Source: Sulfurovum sp. (GTDB lineage: Bacteria; Campylobacterota; Campylobacteria; Campylobacterales; Sulfurovaceae). Taken from it: a DNA stretch of 51,816 nucleotides. The position numbers and the translations under genes are program-made. The stretch covers positions 1-51,816 of the forward strand of contig JALXCZ010000032.1 in assembly GCA_026990595.1 (NCBI GenBank), in the 5' to 3' direction. Position 1 is the first letter of the stretch, and the number at the start of each line of letters is the position of its first letter. Positions 24,209 to 33,317 of this stretch are shown here, piece after piece. The notes beneath the pieces were generated by a model. It was not told where the DNA came from, searched no databases, and saw nothing but the letters and a program-made list of their open reading frames with translations.

Positions 24209-25126
24209 TTGAGTATATTTGACAAACTAACAGCTAAAATTGATAAAATTGTTTTTATTTTTACAGTTCTAGTTCTCTTTTTTTCCTTCTATTTTGTCTA
24301 CACATTAAAACAGTCCTATGCGCAAAAAGAGACCGTACAGTCACTAGATAATGCACTTTTTTTAACAAGAAATCTACTAGAAGAAGAGCAGCAGCATGCC
24401 CTCTCTCTTTCTTTACTTCTTTCTCAAGACAAAACATTTTTAGAAGCTTTTTACAAGAATAACAGAAAAAAAGCATTTGAGATTATCAGCCAAAAGATTG
24501 AAAGCTTGAAAAAGTTGCAGGGTTACAGTTTTGAAGTACAGGTGCATGATAAAAACCTGCATACCTACCTAAGAAGCTGGGATTATTCTATCAAAGATGT
24601 TCCACTTGCATCTTTTCGTAAAGGGTTGGTTCTAGTCAAAGAACGTAAAAAACCTTTAGTATCTATTGAGGTTGGTAAGCGGTTAAATATTAAAGCTATC
24701 TCTCCCATTATGAAAAATGGTTCTTTTGAAGGTTCTATCGAAGTAATAGAGAACTTTGAACACTTGAGAAAAACACTTGCAGAGCACGGTTACGCACTGC
24801 TCATACTTCTTAATAAGAAATATCTTAATATTGCGACAACACTACAGCATCATCCTATTGTTTTTAATAAATTTGTTCTAGTCAATGACAGCTATAATAA
24901 ACATAGTTTTCAAAGTTTAAAAAATTCAGATTTAAAAAATCTTCAGAGTTATGGGTACTTTACACAAGATAAATATGCATTTTCTTATTTCAGTATCAAA
25001 AATTTTGAAAATCAAAATCTAGGCTATTTTATTGTTGTATTTGAAAACAGTACACCACTCATACTTAATACACATGATGAAGTGATCACTCAGGAAATCA
25101 ACAATTCTGGAGTGATCATTCAATGA
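24209..25126 (+). CDS. Single-pass membrane sensor protein, Cache-like, module 2
   Basis: 305 residues from TTG at 24209 (AAAGAAG upstream; an earlier in-frame ATG lies upstream of the -10). One N-terminal transmembrane helix (about 14-34), a helical stretch, then a Cache-like region with YLRSWDYSIKDVP, VSIEVGKRL and ALLILLNKKYLNIA, clearly paralogous to 21947-23053. No second span and no output domain. It ends NNSGVIIQ, overlapping the regulator by 4 bp. Together with the next two genes it forms a three-component unit directed at tsdA. Confidence 0.8.
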   Translation: MSIFDKLTAKIDKIVFIFTVLVLFFSFYFVYTLKQSYAQKETVQSLDNALFLTRNLLEEEQQHALSLSLLLSQDKTFLEAFYKNNRKKAFEIISQKIESLKKLQGYSFEVQVHDKNLHTYLRSWDYSIKDVPLASFRKGLVLVKERKKPLVSIEVGKRLNIKAISPIMKNGSFEGSIEVIENFEHLRKTLAEHGYALLILLNKKYLNIATTLQHHPIVFNKFVLVNDSYNKHSFQSLKNSDLKNLQSYGYFTQDKYAFSYFSIKNFENQNLGYFIVVFENSTPLILNTHDEVITQEINNSGVIIQ

Positions 25127-25788
25127 AAATATTGCTTTTAGAAGATGATGTCAGTTACAAAGAGACGATACAAGAGTATTTAGAATCTTTAAACTACAGC
25201 GTAGAGAGTTTTGAAAATGGTGATGAAGTGGTTGATGCACTCCATTTTAAAAAATATCATTTGCTACTTTTAGACATTCGTGTACCAGGGAAAAGCGGTT
25301 ATGAGATTGTGAAGATGCTCAGAGAACACAAAGATGATACACCAGTAATCTTCATAACATCTTTAACAGATATTGATAACCTAAGCATAGGCTATGAACT
25401 CGGGTGCAATGATTACATTCGCAAACCATTTGCGGCACAAGAGTTAAAGTACCGTGTTGAACAGGTACTGAAGCTTTTTTATCTCCACTCAAATGATGAG
25501 TATTTGGCACTCAATAACGCGTATAGCTATAACCTCACAAAAGGAAAACTTTTGTATAAAGAGGATGTTGTTGCAATCACACCAAAAGAAAAAAATGTTC
25601 TTGATTATTTGATTACACATCTAGATCAGTATGTTTCAACAAAACAGCTGTGGGAAGATGTATGGGAAGAGAAAATGGTCACTGAAGCAGATATCCGTAT
25701 GTGCATTAAAAAAATTCGTGATAAAACGTATGCTGAATTCATTGTCAGTAAAAAAGGGTTTGGGTACAAAATTGATAAAAAAAGATAA
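25123..25788 (+). CDS. OmpR-family response regulator of module 2
   Basis: 221 residues: receiver with D51 (LLLLDIRVPGKSGYE), FITSL and RKPF motifs, winged-helix C-domain (VSTKQLWEDVWEEK ... IRMCIKKIRDK). Close paralogue of the module 1 regulator. Probable target: the TTACG repeats upstream of tsdA. Confidence 0.93.
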   Translation: MKILLLEDDVSYKETIQEYLESLNYSVESFENGDEVVDALHFKKYHLLLLDIRVPGKSGYEIVKMLREHKDDTPVIFITSLTDIDNLSIGYELGCNDYIRKPFAAQELKYRVEQVLKLFYLHSNDEYLALNNAYSYNLTKGKLLYKEDVVAITPKEKNVLDYLITHLDQYVSTKQLWEDVWEEKMVTEADIRMCIKKIRDKTYAEFIVSKKGFGYKIDKKR

Positions 25789-26914
25789 ACGGTATATCTA
25801 TACACTGGCATTTTTTTACTCTATGCTGATTATCTTCGTGGTCAGTATTCCTGCCTTTTTTTATATATCGGTGGAAAAGAAGAGCTACAAACAGACACAA
25901 ATGCAAAATTTGGAACATTATGCCTATGGTGTAGAGAAGAGTATTTATGATTTTTCTCGTACAAACAAGCATATCTTTCATTTTCCCCGTTCTTTGTTCT
26001 ATACTTCATGTCTTTATGGAAAGAACCGTAAAATTCTTTTTGCTACAGATGAATCAATGTGTGAAAATATTGCAGCCAATAAAATGCAAGAAAACATACT
26101 TAGTAAAAACGTTCTTTTAAGCACCAACAGACTTCAGGCAAAAGAACTTACCATTGCCAAAAGTTTTTCCTATAAGAACATTTATACAAAAGCATTTATT
26201 GCAGCGCTTTTCTTGGGAGCCATTATCTTTTTTATGACACTCTTTTTTGTAAAGATCAGCCTGCGTCCACTTGAAAAAGCCAATCGATACCTTACTGTCT
26301 TTTTCAATGATGCAATGCATGAACTTAAAACGCCTTTGGGAGTGATGCAGCTTAATTTGGAGTTTTTACGCTCAAAAGAAGAGAGTAAAGTACTGCGACG
26401 TCTTTATAATAGTATGCAGAGTATGATCTTGATTTATGAAGATATAGAGTACCACATCAAACATACACATGTAGAGTATAAAGCAGAACATTTAAATTTT
26501 TCACATTTTTTGCAAAACCGCATTGAAGTTTTTTCTGACCTTGCACGTATAAAAGATATTGACATAGAAAAAGAGATTATAGATAATCTATCATTGAATA
26601 TAAACCGTATAGAACTTCAAAGAATCATAGACAACACCATCTCAAATGCCATCAAATACAGTCCAAAAAAAACAAAAATAATCATTAGGCTCTATAAAGA
26701 AGCCGACCATATCATCTTCAGTGTTCAAGATCAGGGTGTCGGTATCAGAGATACCAAAAAGATATTTGAACGTTATGCACGTGAGGATGTCATTCAAGGT
26801 GGCTTTGGTATCGGGCTGAGTATTGTAAAACACATATGTGATAAAAACGGTATTGAAGTCTCTGTAGAAACACAACTCTCTCAAGGCTCTCGCTTCTCCT
26901 ATAGATTTTTATAA
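25772..26914 (+). CDS. Sensor histidine kinase of module 2 (tsdA-linked)
   Basis: 380 residues from a TTG at 25772 that overlaps the regulator's end, as in module 1. Two membrane helices (about 10-33 and 141-161) flank a short periplasmic domain that keeps the HIFHFPRS segment (HFPRF in module 1). H-box NDAMHELKTPL with H183, one residue off the module 1 position; NTISNAIKYS, DQGVGI and GFGIGLSIVKHI are the ATP-binding motifs. tsdA follows 70 bp later on the same strand. Confidence 0.9.
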   Translation: MIKKDKRYIYTLAFFYSMLIIFVVSIPAFFYISVEKKSYKQTQMQNLEHYAYGVEKSIYDFSRTNKHIFHFPRSLFYTSCLYGKNRKILFATDESMCENIAANKMQENILSKNVLLSTNRLQAKELTIAKSFSYKNIYTKAFIAALFLGAIIFFMTLFFVKISLRPLEKANRYLTVFFNDAMHELKTPLGVMQLNLEFLRSKEESKVLRRLYNSMQSMILIYEDIEYHIKHTHVEYKAEHLNFSHFLQNRIEVFSDLARIKDIDIEKEIIDNLSLNINRIELQRIIDNTISNAIKYSPKKTKIIIRLYKEADHIIFSVQDQGVGIRDTKKIFERYAREDVIQGGFGIGLSIVKHICDKNGIEVSVETQLSQGSRFSYRFL

Positions 26915-26925
26915 CTCTTTTTTAC

Positions 26926-26960
26926 TTACGCAAAAGTTACGTAGCTATTGTTACTATAAA
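26926..26960 (+). promoter_or_regulatory. tsdA promoter with TTACG direct repeats
   Basis: TTACG at 26926-26930 and 26937-26941 (11-bp period), then 13 bp and TATAAA as -10 (26955-26960). The repeat differs from the sox-type TTTACAC, fitting recognition by the second regulator. Confidence 0.5.
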
Positions 26961-26984
26961 TATATTCATTTGAAGGAGAATAAA

Positions 26985-27941
26985 ATGAAAACAAATCTAA
27001 CAAAACTTTCACTGAGTGCAATCGTACTTTTAGTTATGGGGACAAATGCAATGGCTCAGACACCGACGGCAGCACCTAAAACGTATCCTGCCGGTGAAGT
27101 CGGCAAGATGGTAAAGCTTGGTGAAGATATTTTAATGCATACCGATACGCATCCGCTTACAAAAGATATGGTAGGTGATAATTTAAAATGTATCAGTTGT
27201 CACCTGCGCGGTGCAGATGGAAAACCTGGTACTGCACCGGGGATCGCTACATTCATAGGAACAGCGACAGCTTTCCCTGCCTATTCAAAAAGAGAAAAAT
27301 CAGTACAAACACTGCAGGACAGGATCAACAACTGTTTTATGAGAAGTATGAATGGTAAGCGTCCTATCATTGATACAAAGGCCTCTGTTGCTATGGCTGC
27401 CTATGTAACATGGCTTTCAGAAGGTATGTCTATGAAAATGAATCCAAAAATGCCTTGCAGTCCGTTAAATTCAGAACGATGGATGCATGGTGCTAAGCAT
27501 TTTGCAAAAATCCAGAAAAAAGCAACCCATGCAAACTATATAAATGGTAAAAAGCTTTACGAGGCAAAATGTGCATCGTGTCACGGGGAAAATGGTGCCG
27601 GCATGGGAACATTCCCTCCGCTTTGGGGTAAAAATGGCAAAGGGGAGTGGCTGGCGTACAATACGGGTGCAGGTATGAGCAAACTTAATAAAGGTGCGGC
27701 ATGGGTTCAGTCAAATATGCCGCTTGGTCAGGGTGGAACACTCAAAGATCAGGAAGCGGCAGATATTATGCTGTATGTTGATGCGCAGCCACATGCTGAT
27801 TTCAACTTGCAAAAAAGACTCTATCCCTCAAGCAAAATGGGTTACTACAACTCTAAAGTGTTGAAAGAGACACACTCTGTACGCAGTAATTTCAAACAGT
27901 TTGGTCTAGATGTAGATGCAATTCGCGGAGATAAAAAATAA
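26985..27941 (+). CDS. tsdA: TsdA-type diheme thiosulfate dehydrogenase / tetrathionate reductase
   Basis: 318 residues from the ATG at 26985 with GAAGGAG 6 bp upstream; a TTG five codons earlier would contain the ribosome site. Signal peptide ends AMA. Two heme motifs, CISCH (69-73) and CASCH (196-200). The TsdA signature RINNCFMRSMNGK contains Cys117, the expected axial ligand of the catalytic heme. TsdA joins two thiosulfates to tetrathionate or does the reverse, as shown for Allochromatium and Campylobacter jejuni. The preferred direction here cannot be judged. A porin follows 15 bp later. Confidence 0.88.
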   Translation: MKTNLTKLSLSAIVLLVMGTNAMAQTPTAAPKTYPAGEVGKMVKLGEDILMHTDTHPLTKDMVGDNLKCISCHLRGADGKPGTAPGIATFIGTATAFPAYSKREKSVQTLQDRINNCFMRSMNGKRPIIDTKASVAMAAYVTWLSEGMSMKMNPKMPCSPLNSERWMHGAKHFAKIQKKATHANYINGKKLYEAKCASCHGENGAGMGTFPPLWGKNGKGEWLAYNTGAGMSKLNKGAAWVQSNMPLGQGGTLKDQEAADIMLYVDAQPHADFNLQKRLYPSSKMGYYNSKVLKETHSVRSNFKQFGLDVDAIRGDKK

Positions 27942-27956
27942 AATAAGGAAAAAAGA

Positions 27957-29303
27957 ATGAAATCAATACATAAAAATAAAATCGTTCTATCATTGTTAGC
28001 TGTGTCTGCCCTTTCTATGAGCTTACATGCTGCAGATTGGCTCTCTATCGCGGGAACGCAACCTTCATTTATTAAAAAAGATGGTAAAAAGATAGAAAAC
28101 CATAATAATAAGCCGCATTTATGGGGTTTTATTCAGACAGGGTATCAAAACAACTATGGAGATATTTTTATCCCGGGGGCAGGTCCAAAATCAGGCTTGA
28201 ATTTAACACCATTTTCTATGTTACCTCCCAATTTAAATTCTCAATCAGGATTTGAAGTCAACCGTGCACGTCTAGCTGTACGTGGGATGATCGATAAAGA
28301 GAATACATTTGATTATTTCTTTATGACAGAGTTTGGAGAAGATGGTATCACCAAACCAGCAGGACATGCATCTAACAACTACCTTACCGATGCATCTATT
28401 ACCTATAGAGGTATTCCCTATTTTAATATCAGACTGGGACAGTTCAAATATCCAGGAAGTGAAGAAGGATTAAGAGCTGTATTCGCTTCTACTTACAGAA
28501 ATTTTTCTACAGCAGAATCACAGCTTTTACTAGAGCGTTTTTTACCTAACAATGCAAAAGAGATCAAACCAGGTCTTTTTCAGGCAGCTCCAGAAGAATC
28601 TGTAGGTGCCTATCGAGATAGAGGTATAGAACTTTTTCATACTTTCAAAATAGCAAATAAAACCATGTTGACATGGGCAGGAATGATAGGTAGTGGTACG
28701 GGAATGAGTTCCTCCAATGCTTCAGGTACCCCAACCTATTATGGGTACCTCGCTGCTGAGTATCTTTTTGGAAAAGGAAAAGGCTATTACACACAATCAC
28801 TCAAAGGGTTCGTATGGTACCAAAATGGGAAAAGACAACTCAACAATAAAGACTATACAAGAGAGCGTTATGGCGTTGGCTTTAACTATTTTCGTAATGG
28901 TTTACGTGTAGGTGCAGAGTATATCAAAGCCAAAGGAATGATATATAATGGTGCAAAAGATGTAGATCATGATCCCTATAGTGTAAACTGGGAATACCAG
29001 ATTGCAGCAGATAAAAACAATGAAGCAGATGGAGGATATGTGAATCTGCAATATTTCTTTATACCTAAAAAGTGGGAAGCGATGGTACGATATGATTATT
29101 TGAATCGTCTCACTAATTCCACAACAGGTGAGAGAAAATTTAAAACAACTACCCTTGGACTCTCTTATCATTTCAAAGGTCCTACAAGAATAGACGTAAA
29201 CTATGCCTTTAGGGATGCAGATGCTCCGGGCAATGCCAAAGCACAAAAAGTGTTGGATCATACAGGAAACCTTTTAAGTATTCAGGCAACCTATAAGTTT
29301 TAA
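27957..29303 (+). CDS. Outer-membrane porin (OprO/OprP-like), tsdA-linked
   Basis: 448 residues with signal peptide (ends HAADW). A barrel pattern follows: HLWGFIQTGYQNNYGD, FEVNRARLAVRGMI and YFNIRLGQFKYPGSEE are typical of OprO/OprP-like porins, and the protein ends IQATYKF with the terminal aromatic. Probably lets thiosulfate or tetrathionate through the outer membrane for TsdA (inference from position). It parallels the porin placed after soxB. Confidence 0.85.
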   Translation: MKSIHKNKIVLSLLAVSALSMSLHAADWLSIAGTQPSFIKKDGKKIENHNNKPHLWGFIQTGYQNNYGDIFIPGAGPKSGLNLTPFSMLPPNLNSQSGFEVNRARLAVRGMIDKENTFDYFFMTEFGEDGITKPAGHASNNYLTDASITYRGIPYFNIRLGQFKYPGSEEGLRAVFASTYRNFSTAESQLLLERFLPNNAKEIKPGLFQAAPEESVGAYRDRGIELFHTFKIANKTMLTWAGMIGSGTGMSSSNASGTPTYYGYLAAEYLFGKGKGYYTQSLKGFVWYQNGKRQLNNKDYTRERYGVGFNYFRNGLRVGAEYIKAKGMIYNGAKDVDHDPYSVNWEYQIAADKNNEADGGYVNLQYFFIPKKWEAMVRYDYLNRLTNSTTGERKFKTTTLGLSYHFKGPTRIDVNYAFRDADAPGNAKAQKVLDHTGNLLSIQATYKF

Positions 29304-29307
29304 TATG

Positions 29308-29335
29308 AGATAAACGCTTATATTGGCGTTTATCT
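29308..29335. terminator. Bidirectional terminator between convergent genes
   Basis: Perfect 10-bp stem (AGATAAACGC / GCGTTTATCT) with an 8-base loop, between the porin stop and the stop of the convergent rhodanese gene. U-runs are short on both sides. Confidence 0.65.
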
Positions 29336-29342
29336 AAAAATA

Positions 29343-30029
29343 TCAATTTCCTGTTACCGTGGTCAGGCTAACATTCAGCCATGCCTGAAGACCTCCTCTA
29401 TACCATTTCAATTTCTTATGTGGGTAACCCATTGACACCAAGGCATCAATCATTTTTGTAGACTGAAGACACCATGTAGCATTACAAAAAAGCAGCAGTA
29501 TCTTTGCATGAGAGAAATCATACTTTCCCTTTGCTATTTTTTGAATATTTAAAAGTTTTAAAGTATGTACAAATTCTTTAGGATATTTTTTAGGATTATC
29601 TAGATAAAAAAATGGGATATTTACCGCTGTAGGGATTGTACGGGCATGGTACCAGTTCGGCTTTCTGGTATCGATAAGCATCATTGTGGTGTCCTCCTGT
29701 GCCTCTTCAATAAAATCCAATACTTCTACTTCTCCAAATGTTTCAATACCTTCATATGTATGCATAGGGGAGATCATTCCTGCAGTTGTAATAAATGTTT
29801 TTTTACAAAAAGAGGGAACACTTTTTTTAGGAAAATCCTGACTCCAAAAAGTCTCACCATTAAACGCAACATCTCTACAGCGAGAATCCATTTCTCTTGA
29901 AATAACCATTGGTTTACCTTTATAGGTTACCTCTACATCATCACTATGAAGTATGGTTGTATTCTTATCTGCTGCACTTAAATATAATACTGTGCTTAAT
30001 AATAGTATGATTGTTTTTTTAACCATCAT
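29343..30029 (-). CDS. Exported rhodanese-domain protein
   Basis: 228 residues, signal peptide (LLLSTVLYLSA), an N-terminal region of about 90 residues with Cys in SRCRDV and SFCKK, then a rhodanese domain: MLIDTRKPNWYHARTIPTAVNIPF and the active-site loop LLFCNATWCLQST. The catalytic Cys of the loop is present, though the loop differs from the common C-R-x-G-x-R. Expected to bind or transfer sulfane sulfur in the periplasm. Last gene of a thiol-chemistry operon, 7 bp after a kinase gene. Confidence 0.85.
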   Translation of the reverse strand: MMVKKTIILLLSTVLYLSAADKNTTILHSDDVEVTYKGKPMVISREMDSRCRDVAFNGETFWSQDFPKKSVPSFCKKTFITTAGMISPMHTYEGIETFGEVEVLDFIEEAQEDTTMMLIDTRKPNWYHARTIPTAVNIPFFYLDNPKKYPKEFVHTLKLLNIQKIAKGKYDFSHAKILLLFCNATWCLQSTKMIDALVSMGYPHKKLKWYRGGLQAWLNVSLTTVTGN

Positions 30030-30036
30030 TTATCCT

Positions 30037-31056
30037 TTATAATTTAAACGAAAAAGTAGATCCCTCATCTACTTTACTTTTTATTTCAAGTTTACTTTTG
30101 TGCAAAGAGAGGATCGTTTTAACGATGGAGAGCCCCAGTCCCATGGAGTTGTCCCAGTTGTGTGTCCCTGAACGGTAAAACTTCTTAGTGACTTTGTCAA
30201 TGTCTTTGCTACTGATACCTACCCCTTTGTCTGTGACAGAGACAGTTCCATCCTCTATGCGTACCATCACCTCTTCTTTGGAATATTTCAGTGCATTCTC
30301 CAGAAGGTTCTTAAGTACCACCTCCATCAGTGTTCGATCTGCTTCTACTGTCATTGATTGCCCTTGCAGCGCTATCTCTCTTGTCTTGTACTTCTCTTGA
30401 AGCGAGCGTATGACCTCCTGAACAAGGGTATAGATATCAAAAGAGCTTTTATGGAGTGTAGCTTCTCCGCTTTCAAATTTGTTCCATAAAATAAGACGAC
30501 TCAGAAGCGATTCGATCTTGTTTCCATTGTTATATATCTTCTCCAAAAACTTCTCTCTAAGCTCAGCAGGTATCTGGGGATCTTCATGCAATGTTTGAGA
30601 ATAGCCCATAATGGAGGCAATAGGATTACGGAATTCATGAGCAATGGCCGAAAGCATATCTGCACGTTGGCGGTTTTTAAGTTTGAGTTTTGCATTATAT
30701 CGCTGTTTGATATCTTCTCTTTTTTTCGCACCTTTAAGTACCTTCATAAGATTCTGGTTGACATCTTCGAACTCTTTGGTAAAAAAACGTGTCTCGTAGT
30801 CTATTTTATCTATCTTTTCCAAATTTTTCAAATAGGTATTGATGGTCATAAGCTCTTTTTGCATACGCTTTGCTCCCCGGTAAATAGCAAAAATAAAAAC
30901 AGTGAATGCTAGAGCCAACAAACCGATGGCAATGAGTGCCACCTTTGTATCTTTAATAAAAAGAACAAAAAAGATACTAAAGATCAGAAAGACCATTGCC
31001 GCAACAGTTACCAGCCTTGCCATGACATACTCTCTGAAATGAGGTCGTCTGAACAC
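30037..31056 (-). CDS. Sensor histidine kinase without adjacent regulator
   Basis: 339 residues starting at GTG (AGGAG 8 bp upstream; the start overlaps the previous stop as TAGTG). Two N-terminal membrane helices (about 13-34 and 38-60) with almost no periplasmic loop, so it probably senses in the membrane or cytoplasm. Then a coiled region, H-box AIAHEFRNPIAS with H140, N-box NLLENALKYS, DKGVGI and GLGLSIVKTI. No response regulator is in this operon. Its neighbours are thioredoxin and rhodanese genes, hinting at redox or sulfane sensing. Confidence 0.88.
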   Translation of the reverse strand: MFRRPHFREYVMARLVTVAAMVFLIFSIFFVLFIKDTKVALIAIGLLALAFTVFIFAIYRGAKRMQKELMTINTYLKNLEKIDKIDYETRFFTKEFEDVNQNLMKVLKGAKKREDIKQRYNAKLKLKNRQRADMLSAIAHEFRNPIASIMGYSQTLHEDPQIPAELREKFLEKIYNNGNKIESLLSRLILWNKFESGEATLHKSSFDIYTLVQEVIRSLQEKYKTREIALQGQSMTVEADRTLMEVVLKNLLENALKYSKEEVMVRIEDGTVSVTDKGVGISSKDIDKVTKKFYRSGTHNWDNSMGLGLSIVKTILSLHKSKLEIKSKVDEGSTFSFKL

Positions 31057-31817
31057 TATTTATACTCCTGGGAAAGCTCGTTAAGATAGCCCAAAAAATG
31101 GTCAGTATCGTAATATCCTGCAAGTGCATCAAGTGCTTTCTTTTGTGTGTCAAACAGATGAAAACTCGGAATAGGACCTCTCAGTCCTTCAAGTGCTTCC
31201 ATATCTTCCTGGTCTATCCTGTCTATTTTAAGCAGGACATACGCATTGAGCTTTTCTTTGACAGCTTCATTTGAAAGGGCATCTGCTTTCATCTTCTTAC
31301 ACCATCTGCATGCTTCATCTTCCACCAGTACCATCACTTTTTTATGTGCATTTTTTGCCTCTGCAAAGGCTTCATCTATGTCATCAAACCATTGCAGTGT
31401 CAGTGGTTCACTCTTTTTTTTCAGAGGTACTTTTTTCTCTACATCATCAATATAACTCAGGAAATCTTCTACATTAAAGTACCCTACAACACTCTCAATT
31501 ACTTTTTTCTCGGCAGTCATAAAAAAAATCGTCGGTACACCGTTTACCATAGGCAGATCCTGCATATTGTCCGCCTCTTCACGCATGATCTTTACTGCAA
31601 TATAAGGCTCAAGTCTCTTACTGACATTTTCATCTGCCAAAGTCCGGTGCTTCATTTTCTTACACCACCTGCAATGTTTACCTTCAACCATAAGCATGAC
31701 CACTTTGTTCTCTTTCTTTGCCAGATCAAATGCACCAGTAAGGTCTTTTTGCCATGCAATATCGGCAAAAAGCTGTGTACTTACAAACAACAAAAGAATA
31801 GTGAATAGTTTTTTCAT
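31056..31817 (-). CDS. Exported protein with two tandem thioredoxin domains
   Basis: 253 residues: signal peptide (ends LFA), then two homologous thioredoxin-fold domains with the same active site CRWCKKM at 49-55 and 170-176. Each has a following cis-Pro segment (GVPTIFF and GPIPSFHLF). An internal duplication of a single domain is evident. Likely a periplasmic disulfide/thiol enzyme of the thioredoxin_7 type. Its stop overlaps the kinase GTG, so the two are co-translated. Confidence 0.87.
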   Translation of the reverse strand: MKKLFTILLLFVSTQLFADIAWQKDLTGAFDLAKKENKVVMLMVEGKHCRWCKKMKHRTLADENVSKRLEPYIAVKIMREEADNMQDLPMVNGVPTIFFMTAEKKVIESVVGYFNVEDFLSYIDDVEKKVPLKKKSEPLTLQWFDDIDEAFAEAKNAHKKVMVLVEDEACRWCKKMKADALSNEAVKEKLNAYVLLKIDRIDQEDMEALEGLRGPIPSFHLFDTQKKALDALAGYYDTDHFLGYLNELSQEYK

Positions 31818-31826
31818 ATAAACTCC

Positions 31827-32927
31827 TTATACATTGAAGTGTGTTATGGTATCTTTAAAGACACGGCGGAGTTCTTCTACCTCTTTAATGGACGTACATT
31901 CATTAGGTGCATGGATCGTATCATTGATCACACCAAATTCTATCACATCTATGCCGTAAGCGGCAATAAAACGTGCATCACTTGTACCCCCTGCAGTAGA
32001 GTGTTTAGGGGTTATCCCACATATTTTTTGAATACTTTTGTCTATCGCATACACGACAGGACTGTTTGCATCGGTCATAAACGGTTTAGCTGATTGACTC
32101 AGAGTCAGATCATAGTCCATTCCGTTAAAATAGCGGTGCACAAAATGTTTCACATCTTCAAGGGAGGTCTTGGTGGAATTTCTTACATTGAACATCATTT
32201 TAAGTTTTCCCGGGGTCACATTGGTCACTTCCATGCCTGCACGGATATCTGTAATGACAAACTGGCTTGGAGCAAAATAGGCATCACCTTCATCCAGATC
32301 AACACCTGCCATTGAAGACAACACCTGTGAGACTTTGTGAATAGGATTCTTCGCCTTTTCCGGGTATGCTGCATGCCCCTGCTTTCCGTGTTTTTCTATC
32401 ATACCATTGATCGAACCTCTGCGTCCTACTTTAATAGCATCTCCAAAGACCTTTTCACATGTTGGTTCGGCAACAATACAGCTCTCAGGCAAAAGATCGA
32501 TCTTCTTAAGATGCTCCAGCATGATCTGTGTACCGTAAGTTGCATCGCCTTCTTCATCAGAAGTAAGGAGTATGGAGAGTCTTCCTTCAAAATGATCTGT
32601 ATCTTTGACTGCCTGTACAAAAGCTGCTACACCGCTTTTCATATCCTGGGTGCCACGTGCATAGATCTTTCCCTCTTTGATCACAGGAACAAAAGGATCG
32701 GTCTGCCATCCATCACCGGCTGGTACGACATCGACATGCCCCGCAAAACAGAGATGGGAACCTTCAGAGAATTTTTTGGTTAAAAAAAGATTCTTCACCC
32801 CCTCCTTATTTACATATATTGCTTCAAATTCATCAAGATATGCCTCAATAAATTTTAAGGATCCTGCATCATCCGGAGTAACTGATTCAAAACTTAAGAG
32901 TTTTAAAAAGAGATCAATGACATTCAT
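31827..32927 (-). CDS. dapE: Succinyl-diaminopimelate desuccinylase
   Basis: 366 residues, cytoplasmic. Hydrolyses N-succinyl-LL-diaminopimelate in the lysine/peptidoglycan pathway. Dinuclear zinc M20-peptidase motifs: CFAGHVDVVPAGDGW, GTQDMKSG, LLTSDEEGDA, IVAEPTC and the C-terminal STAGGTSDARFI. Starts 2 bp after the rhodanese gene, so a housekeeping enzyme is carried in the middle of a redox operon. Confidence 0.95.
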   Translation of the reverse strand: MNVIDLFLKLLSFESVTPDDAGSLKFIEAYLDEFEAIYVNKEGVKNLFLTKKFSEGSHLCFAGHVDVVPAGDGWQTDPFVPVIKEGKIYARGTQDMKSGVAAFVQAVKDTDHFEGRLSILLTSDEEGDATYGTQIMLEHLKKIDLLPESCIVAEPTCEKVFGDAIKVGRRGSINGMIEKHGKQGHAAYPEKAKNPIHKVSQVLSSMAGVDLDEGDAYFAPSQFVITDIRAGMEVTNVTPGKLKMMFNVRNSTKTSLEDVKHFVHRYFNGMDYDLTLSQSAKPFMTDANSPVVYAIDKSIQKICGITPKHSTAGGTSDARFIAAYGIDVIEFGVINDTIHAPNECTSIKEVEELRRVFKDTITHFNV

Positions 32928-32929
32928 TG

Positions 32930-33274
32930 TTATCTTTCGATTTCACCACGGTAAGAGACAATACCGCCGGCATGATTGATGGCTCTACTGTGTCCGTTGC
33001 TTTTAAATACATGTTGTACCTGGGCGCTTCTTGCCCCTGTACGACAGGTAAAAACAATGGTCTTGTCTTTGGCTTCATCAAACAGTATCTGTGCCCAGTT
33101 TTGAAAAGTAGAAGTGGGTCTAAGCATATCAATGCCTTTGACATGTCCGGCATCATACTCCATCTGTTCTCTTACATCTACCAAGAGAAAGTCTACTTTC
33201 CCTTCTTCTCTTGCTTTCAAAAGCACTTCCAACTCTTCTGACTGAATATTGTCTTTTGCCAATAATTCTTGCAT
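32930..33274 (-). CDS. Single-domain cytoplasmic rhodanese
   Basis: 114 residues: FLLVDVREQMEYDAGHVKGIDML, then active-site loop FTCRTGARSAQVQ (C-R-T-G-A-R) and the closing GGIVSYRGEI. Complete catalytic loop, no signal peptide. Moves sulfane sulfur between donors and thiols in the cytoplasm. Second gene of the operon that begins with ferredoxin-thioredoxin reductase. Confidence 0.92.
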   Translation of the reverse strand: MQELLAKDNIQSEELEVLLKAREEGKVDFLLVDVREQMEYDAGHVKGIDMLRPTSTFQNWAQILFDEAKDKTIVFTCRTGARSAQVQHVFKSNGHSRAINHAGGIVSYRGEIER

Positions 33275-33317
33275 TTTTTCCCTTTTGACGTAAAAATTGT
33301 CGCGTATTATACCTAAT

